Both the position numbers and the translations under genes were made by a program. Positions 8,442 to 17,092 of a stretch of 37,906 bases of DNA are shown in pieces. Each line of letters opens with the position of its first letter. Position 1 is the stretch's first letter. The DNA is from RGIG7378 sp045588325 (GTDB lineage: Bacteria > Bacillota > Clostridia > RGIG7378), in the NCBI GenBank assembly GCA_045588325.1, contig JAZNEA010000051.1, forward strand, positions 1-37,906. The letters run 5' to 3'. Below the pieces are notes generated by a model. That model worked only from the letters and a program-made list of their open reading frames with translations, made no database searches and was not told where the DNA came from.

Positions 8442-9973
8442 TAACTGTTCTCCTTGTTCAATGTAAACGTAAATACTGCTCCACCATCCTGGCTGTTGTA
8501 TGCCCTGATGGTTTCGCCATGTTCCTTAATAATATTCCATGCAATCGACATTCCCAAACCCATTCCCTCAGCATTTTGGCTCCTGGATTTGTCTGCCTTG
8601 TAGAACCTCTCCCACATGCGACTAATATCCTCCTGACTCAAACCTGGTCCCGAGTCCCTTACGGACACAATAATCTTAGAACGGTTTGTGGACAAAGATA
8701 CCGTCACCTCGCCTCCCCTGGGAGTGAACTTTATGGAGTTGTGCAATATGTTCACCATTACGCGACGTATCATGTCCTCGTCGCACATGGCATACATCTC
8801 TTCATCGCCCAACTCTGCCCTGATCTCTAACTCCTTTTCGTCAAAAAGAGGGCCCAAACTAATGAGACTGCGGCGGCACAATTCACTGATGTTAGTCCTG
8901 GCCATCTTAATGCCTGACCGTCCGGACTCCATCCTGGTTAATTCCAAAAGGTCGTTGGTAAGCTTGTGCAAGCGGCGGACCTCGTCTCTAACCAGAGAGA
9001 TATAATAATCATGCTGTTCGGGGGGTATAGTGCCATCCTGAATGCCCTCGATAAATCCCAGAATGCTCGTCATGGGAGTCCTCAACTCGTGGGAAATGTT
9101 GGAGACAAACTGGCTCCTCATGCTCTCCAACCCCTTCAGGCTCTCTGCCATCTGGTTGAAACTCTTGACCAATTCGCCAACCTCATCCGACGAGGTCTCG
9201 GGCAGTGCCACGTCATAATCACCCGAGGCAATCTTTTGGGCTGCGATTCTCATGCCTGTTATCTGCCTGGTCATGGGTCTGGCAATCAGCAGCGCCAGCA
9301 TCAGGCAAAACAGAGACGTCATAATAAATGACGTAAAGAACATCTGTGCAATTGGCATTGTGAAAATGGACAAGGCTCTGTGTGGAACACTGATTATGAC
9401 CAGGAATTCCGACGTTTCTCTCGATGCCTGCAACTGAACCACATGGGATATTATGTCCCAACGGGCATCCACATCCCGTTCAAAACTGTCATGGGTCAGT
9501 ATGCCATAAAAGTCTCCTGTAATGCTGGTGTATGAATCCGGGTCCTTATCCAACAGTTCCAGGGCCTGCTCCGGGATCTGCATGTCTCCATTGGCCGATG
9601 TAACATACTGACTCTTAAGGGAATCATCCAGCTCCGGATAGGTCAGGCGGATATATCCCTCCTGGTCCACAATCCACACCTGGGCATTGCCTAAGTGCTC
9701 AGACTCCCTCCTCATGGTTGACTTAAGCATCTCTAATCTAAGGTTCTGCTGTTCGGGTGTGCTGGACAGTGGCCCCGCATAAACGTATGTCTTCAGCTCA
9801 CTGGCTACCCTTTCGACAGCTCCAGATATCATTGAGAACTTCTGAACACGGATGTAGCTGGTCATCTGGTATATCTGTGATATTCCAGACACCACAAAAC
9901 CAACCCCGGCCACTACCATCAGGGCGAAAACCAACTTAACCCATAAGGGTCTCATTACCCGGTATCGTCTCAT
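8441..9973 (-). CDS. Membrane sensor histidine kinase of an HtrA-linked two-component system
   Basis: Sensor kinase of 510 residues. Transmembrane helices at about 12-32 and 207-231 flank an external sensing domain of about 175 residues. Then come HAMP (about 232-285), a HisKA domain with phospho-acceptor His295 in SNISHELRTPMTSILG, and an HATPase domain with N box (NILHNSIKFTP), G1 (RDSGPGLS) and G2 (GMGLGMSIAW). It starts one base after the response regulator stop and overlaps htrA. By analogy with CssS it may sense misfolded exported protein or envelope stress; the ligand cannot be read from the sequence. The external domain shows no family motif that I recognise. Confidence 0.95.
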   Translation of the reverse strand: MRRYRVMRPLWVKLVFALMVVAGVGFVVSGISQIYQMTSYIRVQKFSMISGAVERVASELKTYVYAGPLSSTPEQQNLRLEMLKSTMRRESEHLGNAQVWIVDQEGYIRLTYPELDDSLKSQYVTSANGDMQIPEQALELLDKDPDSYTSITGDFYGILTHDSFERDVDARWDIISHVVQLQASRETSEFLVIISVPHRALSIFTMPIAQMFFTSFIMTSLFCLMLALLIARPMTRQITGMRIAAQKIASGDYDVALPETSSDEVGELVKSFNQMAESLKGLESMRSQFVSNISHELRTPMTSILGFIEGIQDGTIPPEQHDYYISLVRDEVRRLHKLTNDLLELTRMESGRSGIKMARTNISELCRRSLISLGPLFDEKELEIRAELGDEEMYAMCDEDMIRRVMVNILHNSIKFTPRGGEVTVSLSTNRSKIIVSVRDSGPGLSQEDISRMWERFYKADKSRSQNAEGMGLGMSIAWNIIKEHGETIRAYNSQDGGAVFTFTLNKENS

Positions 9974-9974
9974 A

Positions 9975-10676
9975 CTATACCCTTAGCTCGAACTTGTAAC
10001 CTACAGCCCACACCGTTCTGAGCGACCAGTCGTCATTGTCAGGCTTTAACTTTTCGCGTACTCTCTTGACGTGAACATCTACGGTCCTGGAATCGCCAAA
10101 GAAGTCAAAGCCCCATACCTTCTCAAGCAACTGTTCTCTGGTAAAGACCTTGTTAGGGTTAGAGGCCAAGAAGAATAGTAGTTCCAATTCTCTGGGGGGC
10201 ATATCAATCTGCTTGCCACGTATGGTGACGGTATAATTCTCCTTGTTGATGCAGAGGTTGGGGTAATCCACCACATTAACTCGCTTTTTCTCCTCTACAA
10301 CATTTTCTTTGCCGCGGATCCTGGCTCTGACTCTGGCCACGAGCTCCTTAGTCTCAAAGGGCTTAGTCATATAATCGTCAGCACCCAGTTCCAGACCAAC
10401 CACTTTGTCCGTAACCTCGCCCTTAGCAGAAAGCAATATTACCGGGATGTTGCTAAAAGCTCTCATCTTAGTCAGAACCTGATACCCATCAAGCTCTGGC
10501 AACATAATGTCCAATACAACAATGTCCGGCTCCCTCGTCCTGATAATATCCAGAGCTGTCTTGCCATCGTATGCCAACAATACTCTAAACCCATCCTTGA
10601 CCATGTATAGGCGAATAAGCTCGCATATATTTCTGTCGTCATCTACAACTAATACTGTAATCTGATTATTGTTCAT
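9975..10676 (-). CDS. OmpR-family response regulator
   Basis: DNA-binding response regulator of 233 residues. The receiver domain (1-115) carries the acidic pocket DDD at 12-14, phospho-acceptor Asp56 (VVLDIMLP), Ser83 and Lys105 (KPF). The C-terminal winged helix (about 130-233) has PPRELELLFFLASNP, REQLLEKVWG and SRTVDVHVKRVREKL, typical of the OmpR/PhoB class. First gene of the operon with the sensor kinase and htrA. It starts after AGGAGGAGCCCC and is preceded by an extended -10 promoter. Likely targets are htrA and this operon itself. Confidence 0.96.
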   Translation of the reverse strand: MNNNQITVLVVDDDRNICELIRLYMVKDGFRVLLAYDGKTALDIIRTREPDIVVLDIMLPELDGYQVLTKMRAFSNIPVILLSAKGEVTDKVVGLELGADDYMTKPFETKELVARVRARIRGKENVVEEKKRVNVVDYPNLCINKENYTVTIRGKQIDMPPRELELLFFLASNPNKVFTREQLLEKVWGFDFFGDSRTVDVHVKRVREKLKPDNDDWSLRTVWAVGYKFELRV

Positions 10677-10704
10677 GGGGCTCCTCCTATTTATGACTAA
10701 TACT

Positions 10705-10713
10705 ATTATAACA
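10705..10713 (-). promoter_or_regulatory. Extended -10 promoter of the response regulator-kinase-htrA operon
   Basis: Minus strand TGTTATAAT: perfect -10 TATAAT (10705-10710) with the extended TGn. No good -35 is seen 17 bases upstream, which may mean that an activator is needed. The start lies about 25-30 bases before the ATG. Confidence 0.55.
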
Positions 10714-10727
10714 AATCTATTTGGCTG

Positions 10728-10756
10728 TCTGCACCTGGAATTGCCAATTTTATAAT
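10728..10756 (+). promoter_or_regulatory. Candidate promoter of DUF421-DUF4363
   Basis: A plus-strand TATAAT at 10751-10756 lies 75 bases ahead of the DUF421 ATG, divergent from the response regulator promoter. The matching -35 position (TCTGCA, 10728-10733) is poor, so this is tentative. Confidence 0.3.
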
Positions 10757-10830
10757 TATTTTCCCTTCGTTAACAAATAGGATTAATTGCATCAAATCGC
10801 GTCAAGAATATCTAAACAGGAGGTGTCGCT

Positions 10831-11460
10831 ATGTTGATGATTCTAAAGACGATTATTCTATTTTCTCTGGCTCTTATTTCTATAAGACTTATGGGCAAAC
10901 GCCAGATTGGAGAACTACAACCCTATGAATTCATTGTGACAATGGTTGTTTCGGAGCTGGTGGTGCTGCCTATGGAAGACCCTGGTATACCCCTTTTATA
11001 CAGTGCCTTGCCACTGGCAACCGTGTTAGCACTGCAGCTGGCTGTATCTGCCCTGTCCCTCAAAAGTCTCAGATTCAGAGAGCTTTTATGCGGCCGTCCC
11101 TCCCTGTTGATCAAAGAGGGCAAGCTGGATGTTCCCAATATGCAGAGAGAACTGATTACCACCACAGACCTGCTGTGTCAGCTGAGGTGCGCAGGAGCAG
11201 ATGGAATTTCCAATGTGCGTTGGGCGATTATGGAGTCCAATGGGCAGCTGAACGTATACGACACCCAGGCCTACCCTTCCGAGCTGATTATCGACGGGGT
11301 GGTAGTAGAGGAATCTTTGGCAATATTTGGCAAGGATAAGAAATGGTTGATGAAGAGGCTTAAAGATCACGGCATAACCGATCCGGCAAAGGTTTTTATA
11401 TGTACCATGGAGCCTGACGGCAGTCTGTTTGTTCAGTGTAAGGAGGGAGCAAATGAATAA
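10831..11460 (+). CDS. DUF421 (YetF-like) membrane protein
   Basis: Protein of 209 residues in the DUF421/YetF family. Two to three transmembrane helices occupy the first 80 or so residues, including MGKRQIGELQPYEFIVTMVV, the family hallmark with RxxGKRQ-like and L-P-x-E-F elements. A soluble C-terminal alpha/beta domain follows, with RPSLLIKEGKLD and ELCQLR-type segments. The biochemical role is not established; in spore formers relatives are often linked to the envelope or to sporulation. The start is preceded by AGGAGGTG at ideal spacing. Its last 8 bases overlap the next gene, a DUF4363 protein; the pair is recurrent in Clostridia and the two products probably act together. Confidence 0.9.
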   Translation: MLMILKTIILFSLALISIRLMGKRQIGELQPYEFIVTMVVSELVVLPMEDPGIPLLYSALPLATVLALQLAVSALSLKSLRFRELLCGRPSLLIKEGKLDVPNMQRELITTTDLLCQLRCAGADGISNVRWAIMESNGQLNVYDTQAYPSELIIDGVVVEESLAIFGKDKKWLMKRLKDHGITDPAKVFICTMEPDGSLFVQCKEGANE

Positions 11461-11821
11461 ATATCGCAAAACCCTGTTGATTCTGGCCATTGTGTCGGGG
11501 CTGGCTCTGAGTATTGGGCTGACCAGCACATTGACCTGCTATATAACATGTAATAAGTTGGCCCAGGATCTGGTTTCCCTTGACCTCGACTCCCCCCAGG
11601 AGACCATTGACTACGTGGATAATTGGTCCAAAAAGTCCCGTCCCCTGTATATGTTGACAGAACACAGAGTCATCAAGGAGATTGATGACTTGCTGACCAG
11701 CATGGAGGTATACTCCATTTCGGGGCAAAGAGATACTGCAGAGGATTGTCGGCGACGGGCATACGACACAATTGTGGAACTGTCAAAATCCGGGTTGCCC
11801 TTTTTCTGGACAGCCTTGTGA
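11453..11821 (+). CDS. DUF4363-family small membrane-anchored protein
   Basis: Protein of 122 residues whose ATG at 11453 overlaps the end of the DUF421 gene by 8 bases and follows AAGGAGGG. One N-terminal helix (about 6-30) anchors it. The rest is probably helical and external, with paired basic/acidic segments such as RVIKEIDDLLTSMEVYS and ending LSKSGLPFFW. The pairing with DUF421 and the size match DUF4363 proteins, whose function is unknown. An upstream in-frame ATG at 11429 exists but lacks a ribosome binding site. Confidence 0.8.
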   Translation: MNKYRKTLLILAIVSGLALSIGLTSTLTCYITCNKLAQDLVSLDLDSPQETIDYVDNWSKKSRPLYMLTEHRVIKEIDDLLTSMEVYSISGQRDTAEDCRRRAYDTIVELSKSGLPFFWTAL

Positions 11822-11920
11822 TACTCTGACATAACAATAGTCGCAGTTCACATGGACAGCTGCTGATTTGGCGCACAGCATTTCCGCCGGGACTGGCTCA
11901 CAGACAAGCAACACCTGCAT

Positions 11921-11964
11921 AAACTCTATCAAAAGTTTTGGAGCAAACTATGATAGAGTTTTTT
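11921..11964 (+). terminator. Terminator-like hairpin spanning the sigK translation start
   Basis: Perfect 11-base inverted repeat: arms 11921-11931 and 11951-11961, 19-base loop, followed by U (U-run 11959-11964). The loop holds the sigK ribosome binding site GGAG (11940-11943), and the ATG (11950-11952) runs from loop into the 3' arm. It may terminate the DUF421-DUF4363 transcript, attenuate sigK, or both. Confidence 0.65.
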
Positions 11965-12654
11965 GTTTACGCACTTAAATTACTGTCACGACTACTGCCT
12001 ATCAGCGGGCAGCTTTCCCTGGGAAGTGCCTTCCCAAAGGCGCTGTCTCCAGAGGAGGAAAAGGAACTCATCCATCGGTATTACCATCTGGGAGACAAGG
12101 GGGCACGGGATCAGCTAATTGAGAGGAATCTGCGATTAGTGGCCCATATAGTCAAAAAATATGTGGGCCCCGACGGAGACTCCGGGGATATGATTTCCAT
12201 CGGCACCATAGGCCTAATCAAAGCCATCGACTCCTTTGACGCCAGCCGGCAGGCTCGCATTGCCCCTTACGCCAGCAGGTGTATAAACAACGAAATACTT
12301 ATGAGTATTCGTGCGGATAAGCACAACAAAAACAACATCTACCTCAGCGACACCTTGGCCCAGGACAAAGATGGAGAGGAAATGACGTATCAGGAGCTCA
12401 TAGAATCCACAGAAGTGTGTCCCCAGGTGGATCTAGAGAACAAAATCCAACTGGATTACCTTATGAACGTGGCTATCCGTGAGCTGAATCCCAGAGAAAA
12501 AGAGATTATTATGCTAAGGTATGGTTTTTCCACGGGAAAGTGTGAAACTCAGTCCCAGGTGGCAGATCGCCTGAACATCTCCAGGAGTTATGTGTCCAGA
12601 ATAGAAAAGGCTGCGCTGGATAAGCTCAGGCGCAACCTTAACGAAAACTTATGA
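11950..12654 (+). CDS. sigK: Sporulation sigma factor SigK (pro-sigma-K)
   Basis: Late mother-cell RNA polymerase sigma factor, 234 residues. A hydrophobic amphipathic N-terminus (MIEFFVYALKLLSRLLP) resembles the pro-sequence removed on activation. Region 2 shows LRLVAHIVKKY and DMISIGTIGLIKAIDSFD, the core recognition motif shared with SigK/SigE. Region 4 has NPREKEIIMLRYG and the helix-turn-helix QVADRLNISRSYVSRIEKAAL. The gene is contiguous, with no skin-type insertion. A TTG at 11938 would add four residues, but the ATG at 11950 has the GGAG six bases ahead. Only 3 bases separate its stop from the convergent U32 gene. No clear sigma-E promoter was identified; the DUF421 transcript may read through. 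Confidence 0.95.
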   Translation: MIEFFVYALKLLSRLLPISGQLSLGSAFPKALSPEEEKELIHRYYHLGDKGARDQLIERNLRLVAHIVKKYVGPDGDSGDMISIGTIGLIKAIDSFDASRQARIAPYASRCINNEILMSIRADKHNKNNIYLSDTLAQDKDGEEMTYQELIESTEVCPQVDLENKIQLDYLMNVAIRELNPREKEIIMLRYGFSTGKCETQSQVADRLNISRSYVSRIEKAALDKLRRNLNENL

Positions 12655-12657
12655 GAT

Positions 12658-13923
12658 TCAGTCCTCTTTCCTCCTGAGAATGGCTCCCTCAGGCAAGGGT
12701 GTGGGACAATTAATGTACAGTCTCTGCATGGGATGTGGGGCAACCTCCATGGCTTCGCCGGTCTCTGCATCCCATATATTCGTAATTGTGTAGCTGTATG
12801 GTTTCACATGGGGGGCCAACACCTCAACCTGCTGCCCAACGCGGAAATTGTTCCTCTGGGCTACCAGCAATTTGTCTGAGTTGCGCTCCTGTTCCAACAC
12901 CGAGGCCACAAAGGTGTATCCTCTGATGTATTGGCTACTCTCCTGATTTTGTCCCTCACTGCCCATGCGACCATCCAGGTAGAATCCTGTGTAATACCTG
13001 CGGTGGCTAGTCTTGGACACCTCCTCCACAAACTCAGGCAACCTATCGTAATACTCCTGCGGATCTCTGAAGTACGCATCTATTGCTGCCCTGTATGCAG
13101 CAGTAACTCCGGCAACATAATAGGCGCTCTTCATACGGCCCTCAATCTTAAAGGAAGTTATACCTGCCTCAATCAGCTCCGGTATATGGTCTATCATACA
13201 CAAATCGTTCGAATTCATTATGTACGTGCCCCTGTCGTCGGTCTCCACAGGGAAATACTGTCCTGGGCGGGACTCCTCGTACAGGTGGTACTTCCATCTG
13301 CATGGCTGGGCACACTCGCCTCTGTTGCCATCCCTTGCTGTGAGCCTATTGCTGAGCAAACATCTGCCCGAATACGAAACGCACATTGCTCCATGGACAA
13401 AGCACTCCACCTCCGGAGTAAAGGACTTGTCCCTTCCGTACTCTATGAGAGAATCACAAATTTTCGCTGCCTGTTCCATGGTGCATTCCCTGGCTAGAAC
13501 GACTCTCTCTGCACCCATGCCCACATATGCCAGCGCAGACAAACTATTCGTGATATTTGCCTGTGTGCTAATGTGGATTGGCATTTCTGGTGCCACTTGT
13601 CGAATCAGAGATACAATACCTAAATCTGCAACGATAAGAGCATCCGCTCCTAACTGTACAGCCCTCTCTATGGCAGCAGTCATCCCCTGCACATCATCGT
13701 CACGGGAATAAATATTAAATGTAAAGTAAATCTTCTTGCCTCGGCCATGAACATACTCCACGCAGTACTCTAGTTGGTCCATGTCAACCTTGGATTCTGC
13801 TGGGGAACGAAGGCCGTAACCCAGTCCTCCCATATATACTGCGTCCGCGCCGAAATCTATAGCGGCCTTAAGTGCCTCCACATCGCCTGCAGGAGACAAA
13901 AGTTCGATATGTCTCTGTTTCAT
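12658..13923 (-). CDS. Peptidase U32 family protein, TrhP (YrrN/YrrO/YegQ)-like tRNA hydroxylation factor
   Basis: U32 protein of 421 residues. Members of the YegQ/YrrN/YrrO branch (TrhP) are needed for prephenate-dependent 5-hydroxylation of tRNA uridine 34 rather than acting as simple proteases. Seen: a TIM-barrel start LLSPAGDVEALKAAIDFGADAVYMGG, and the U32 signature ECFVHGAMCVSYSGRCLLSN followed by GNRGECAQPCRW, whose four conserved cysteines fit an iron-sulfur site. FKIEGRMKSAYYVAGV and a C-terminal beta domain ending in PLPEGAILRR follow. Its 23-base distance from mltG repeats the B. subtilis order mltG-trmR-U32-U32, but trmR and the second U32 gene are absent here. Substrate assignment is by family; confidence in U32 is very high, in TrhP moderate. 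Confidence 0.9.
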   Translation of the reverse strand: MKQRHIELLSPAGDVEALKAAIDFGADAVYMGGLGYGLRSPAESKVDMDQLEYCVEYVHGRGKKIYFTFNIYSRDDDVQGMTAAIERAVQLGADALIVADLGIVSLIRQVAPEMPIHISTQANITNSLSALAYVGMGAERVVLARECTMEQAAKICDSLIEYGRDKSFTPEVECFVHGAMCVSYSGRCLLSNRLTARDGNRGECAQPCRWKYHLYEESRPGQYFPVETDDRGTYIMNSNDLCMIDHIPELIEAGITSFKIEGRMKSAYYVAGVTAAYRAAIDAYFRDPQEYYDRLPEFVEEVSKTSHRRYYTGFYLDGRMGSEGQNQESSQYIRGYTFVASVLEQERNSDKLLVAQRNNFRVGQQVEVLAPHVKPYSYTITNIWDAETGEAMEVAPHPMQRLYINCPTPLPEGAILRRKED

Positions 13924-13945
13924 CTATAACCTCTCTATGTGCGGA

Positions 13946-15079
13946 CTAATCCGACACAATGTAACCATACTTGTTCACATTTGCCATGTGCTCAGTATAT
14001 GTCTTTGCAAATACTGAGGATCCGCTACCTGTGGCGCAAAAATACCAGTACGGGGTATTCTTTTCCATATCCAATACGGCCAATATGGCATCTATGGAAG
14101 GGTTGCAGATTGGTCCCGGAGGAAGACCTGCATACATATATGTGTTGTATGGGTCGTCAATCAAGGTGTCGCTGTTGTAGATAGTATCCTTGATCTCACC
14201 TGTGTCTCTGAGTGAAATGTATTGTAGCGTGGCACAAGACTGCAATTTGTTAAGGCTGCCGTCCGTGGACTTCATTCTCTTGTAGAGAATGCCTGCAATA
14301 ATTCTTCTCTCATTGGAACTGGAAGACTCCTTCTCTACAATAGATGCCAAGGTGAGCACCTGGTTGATATCCAAATCCAGCTTTTCCATCTGGCTGTAAT
14401 ACTTGTTTTTGAATTTGGCCTCAAAATTTGACAGGAACTTATTGAGCACTGTCCTGCCATTGGAGCCGACTGTGAAGAAGTATGTGTCTGGGTACAAGAA
14501 CCCCTCCAGAAGATGGTCCTTACCCTCTGGAATTTCCTGCAAGAATTTATACGTCCAGACCTCTTCCTCTATTGCCGCCAGGAACTCATCCTTGGAGACA
14601 ACCTTGTTCTGCTCCAAAAGGTTGGCAATCTGATCAATTGAATATCCCTCCGGAACCATTATGGTTGCTGTGATAGGCTCCTGGGTCAGAGTATACATGA
14701 GCTCGTTATAATTCATTCTCTTGGATATGATATGGTAGCCAGCCTGGTACTGACCGTCGTATCCGTTAATCTTGGACAGGAGTCTGAACATTGCCACATT
14801 GTCAATATATCCCTCCTCCTTGAGCTGATTGGCAATGGAAATGGTGGTGGAGTTGTAGCCGATCAATATCTCCTGACCATCGATTATCTCCATGCCTTCT
14901 GCGCTCTCAAGGATAGTCCTGTTTTCCTCTGTCTTCATGGCATATCTGTAGGAAAAATCAAAGCAGACCGCAAAAATGGAAATAAAAAGCACAAGCAGGG
15001 ATACATATCTAATGATCCTGGATGAAAACTTGCGCCATTTCTCTCTATTAATTTGTTCTCGACTTTTTCTCTTGAACAT
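13946..15079 (-). CDS. mltG: MltG/YceG endolytic murein transglycosylase
   Basis: Membrane-anchored lytic transglycosylase that cleaves nascent glycan strands and sets their length. The 377-residue protein has a basic cytoplasmic tail, one transmembrane helix (about 22-44), a LysM-like region, and the YceG domain with VPEGYSIDQIANLL, EGFLYPDTY and the catalytic LASIVEKES (Glu249). The C-terminal GLPPGPICNPSIDAI motif is present. The usually conserved LQSDxT segment is LQSCATLQY here, with Cys282 in place of Asp. The ribosome binding site is AGGGGATT. The gene sits between typA and the U32 gene on the same strand. Confidence 0.94.
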   Translation of the reverse strand: MFKRKSREQINREKWRKFSSRIIRYVSLLVLFISIFAVCFDFSYRYAMKTEENRTILESAEGMEIIDGQEILIGYNSTTISIANQLKEEGYIDNVAMFRLLSKINGYDGQYQAGYHIISKRMNYNELMYTLTQEPITATIMVPEGYSIDQIANLLEQNKVVSKDEFLAAIEEEVWTYKFLQEIPEGKDHLLEGFLYPDTYFFTVGSNGRTVLNKFLSNFEAKFKNKYYSQMEKLDLDINQVLTLASIVEKESSSSNERRIIAGILYKRMKSTDGSLNKLQSCATLQYISLRDTGEIKDTIYNSDTLIDDPYNTYMYAGLPPGPICNPSIDAILAVLDMEKNTPYWYFCATGSGSSVFAKTYTEHMANVNKYGYIVSD

Positions 15080-15102
15080 AATCCCCTGCTCTTTTTGAGT
15101 TA

Positions 15103-15233
15103 ATAGTTAAGAGGTAAGAGATAACAAAGTTGGTTAGCGAAGAGCTGGTCAACTTCTAACTTTTCACTCTTCACTCTTCACTTTTCACTCTTCACTCTTC
15201 ACTTTTCACTTTTCACTCTTCACTTTTCACTTT

Positions 15234-15253
<20 letters not shown>
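15103..15253. repeat. Heptad repeat element, copy 1 (TTCACTY array with hairpin head)
   Basis: Twelve perfect tandem heptads TTCACT(C/T) at 15163-15246, with degenerate heptads on both sides. To the left lies a hairpin head: AAGTTGGTTAGC, GAAGA loop, GCTGGTCAACTT (about 15126-15154), which pairs over all 12 positions with three G-U pairs. Further left is purine-rich sequence (TTAAGAGGTAAGAGATAAC) that could pair loosely with the heptads. A related copy in the opposite arrangement lies at about 24358-24470. The array runs into the 3' end of typA. Confidence 0.9.
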
Positions 15254-17072
<1,819 letters not shown>

Positions 17073-17092
17073 TTTGATTCTCCAAATCTATG

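Noticed and set aside
9808..9814. Further TGTCGAA-type sequences inside coding regions (also near 26337 and 32526)
   Set aside because: Single copies within genes at about the frequency expected by chance; not promoter-linked.
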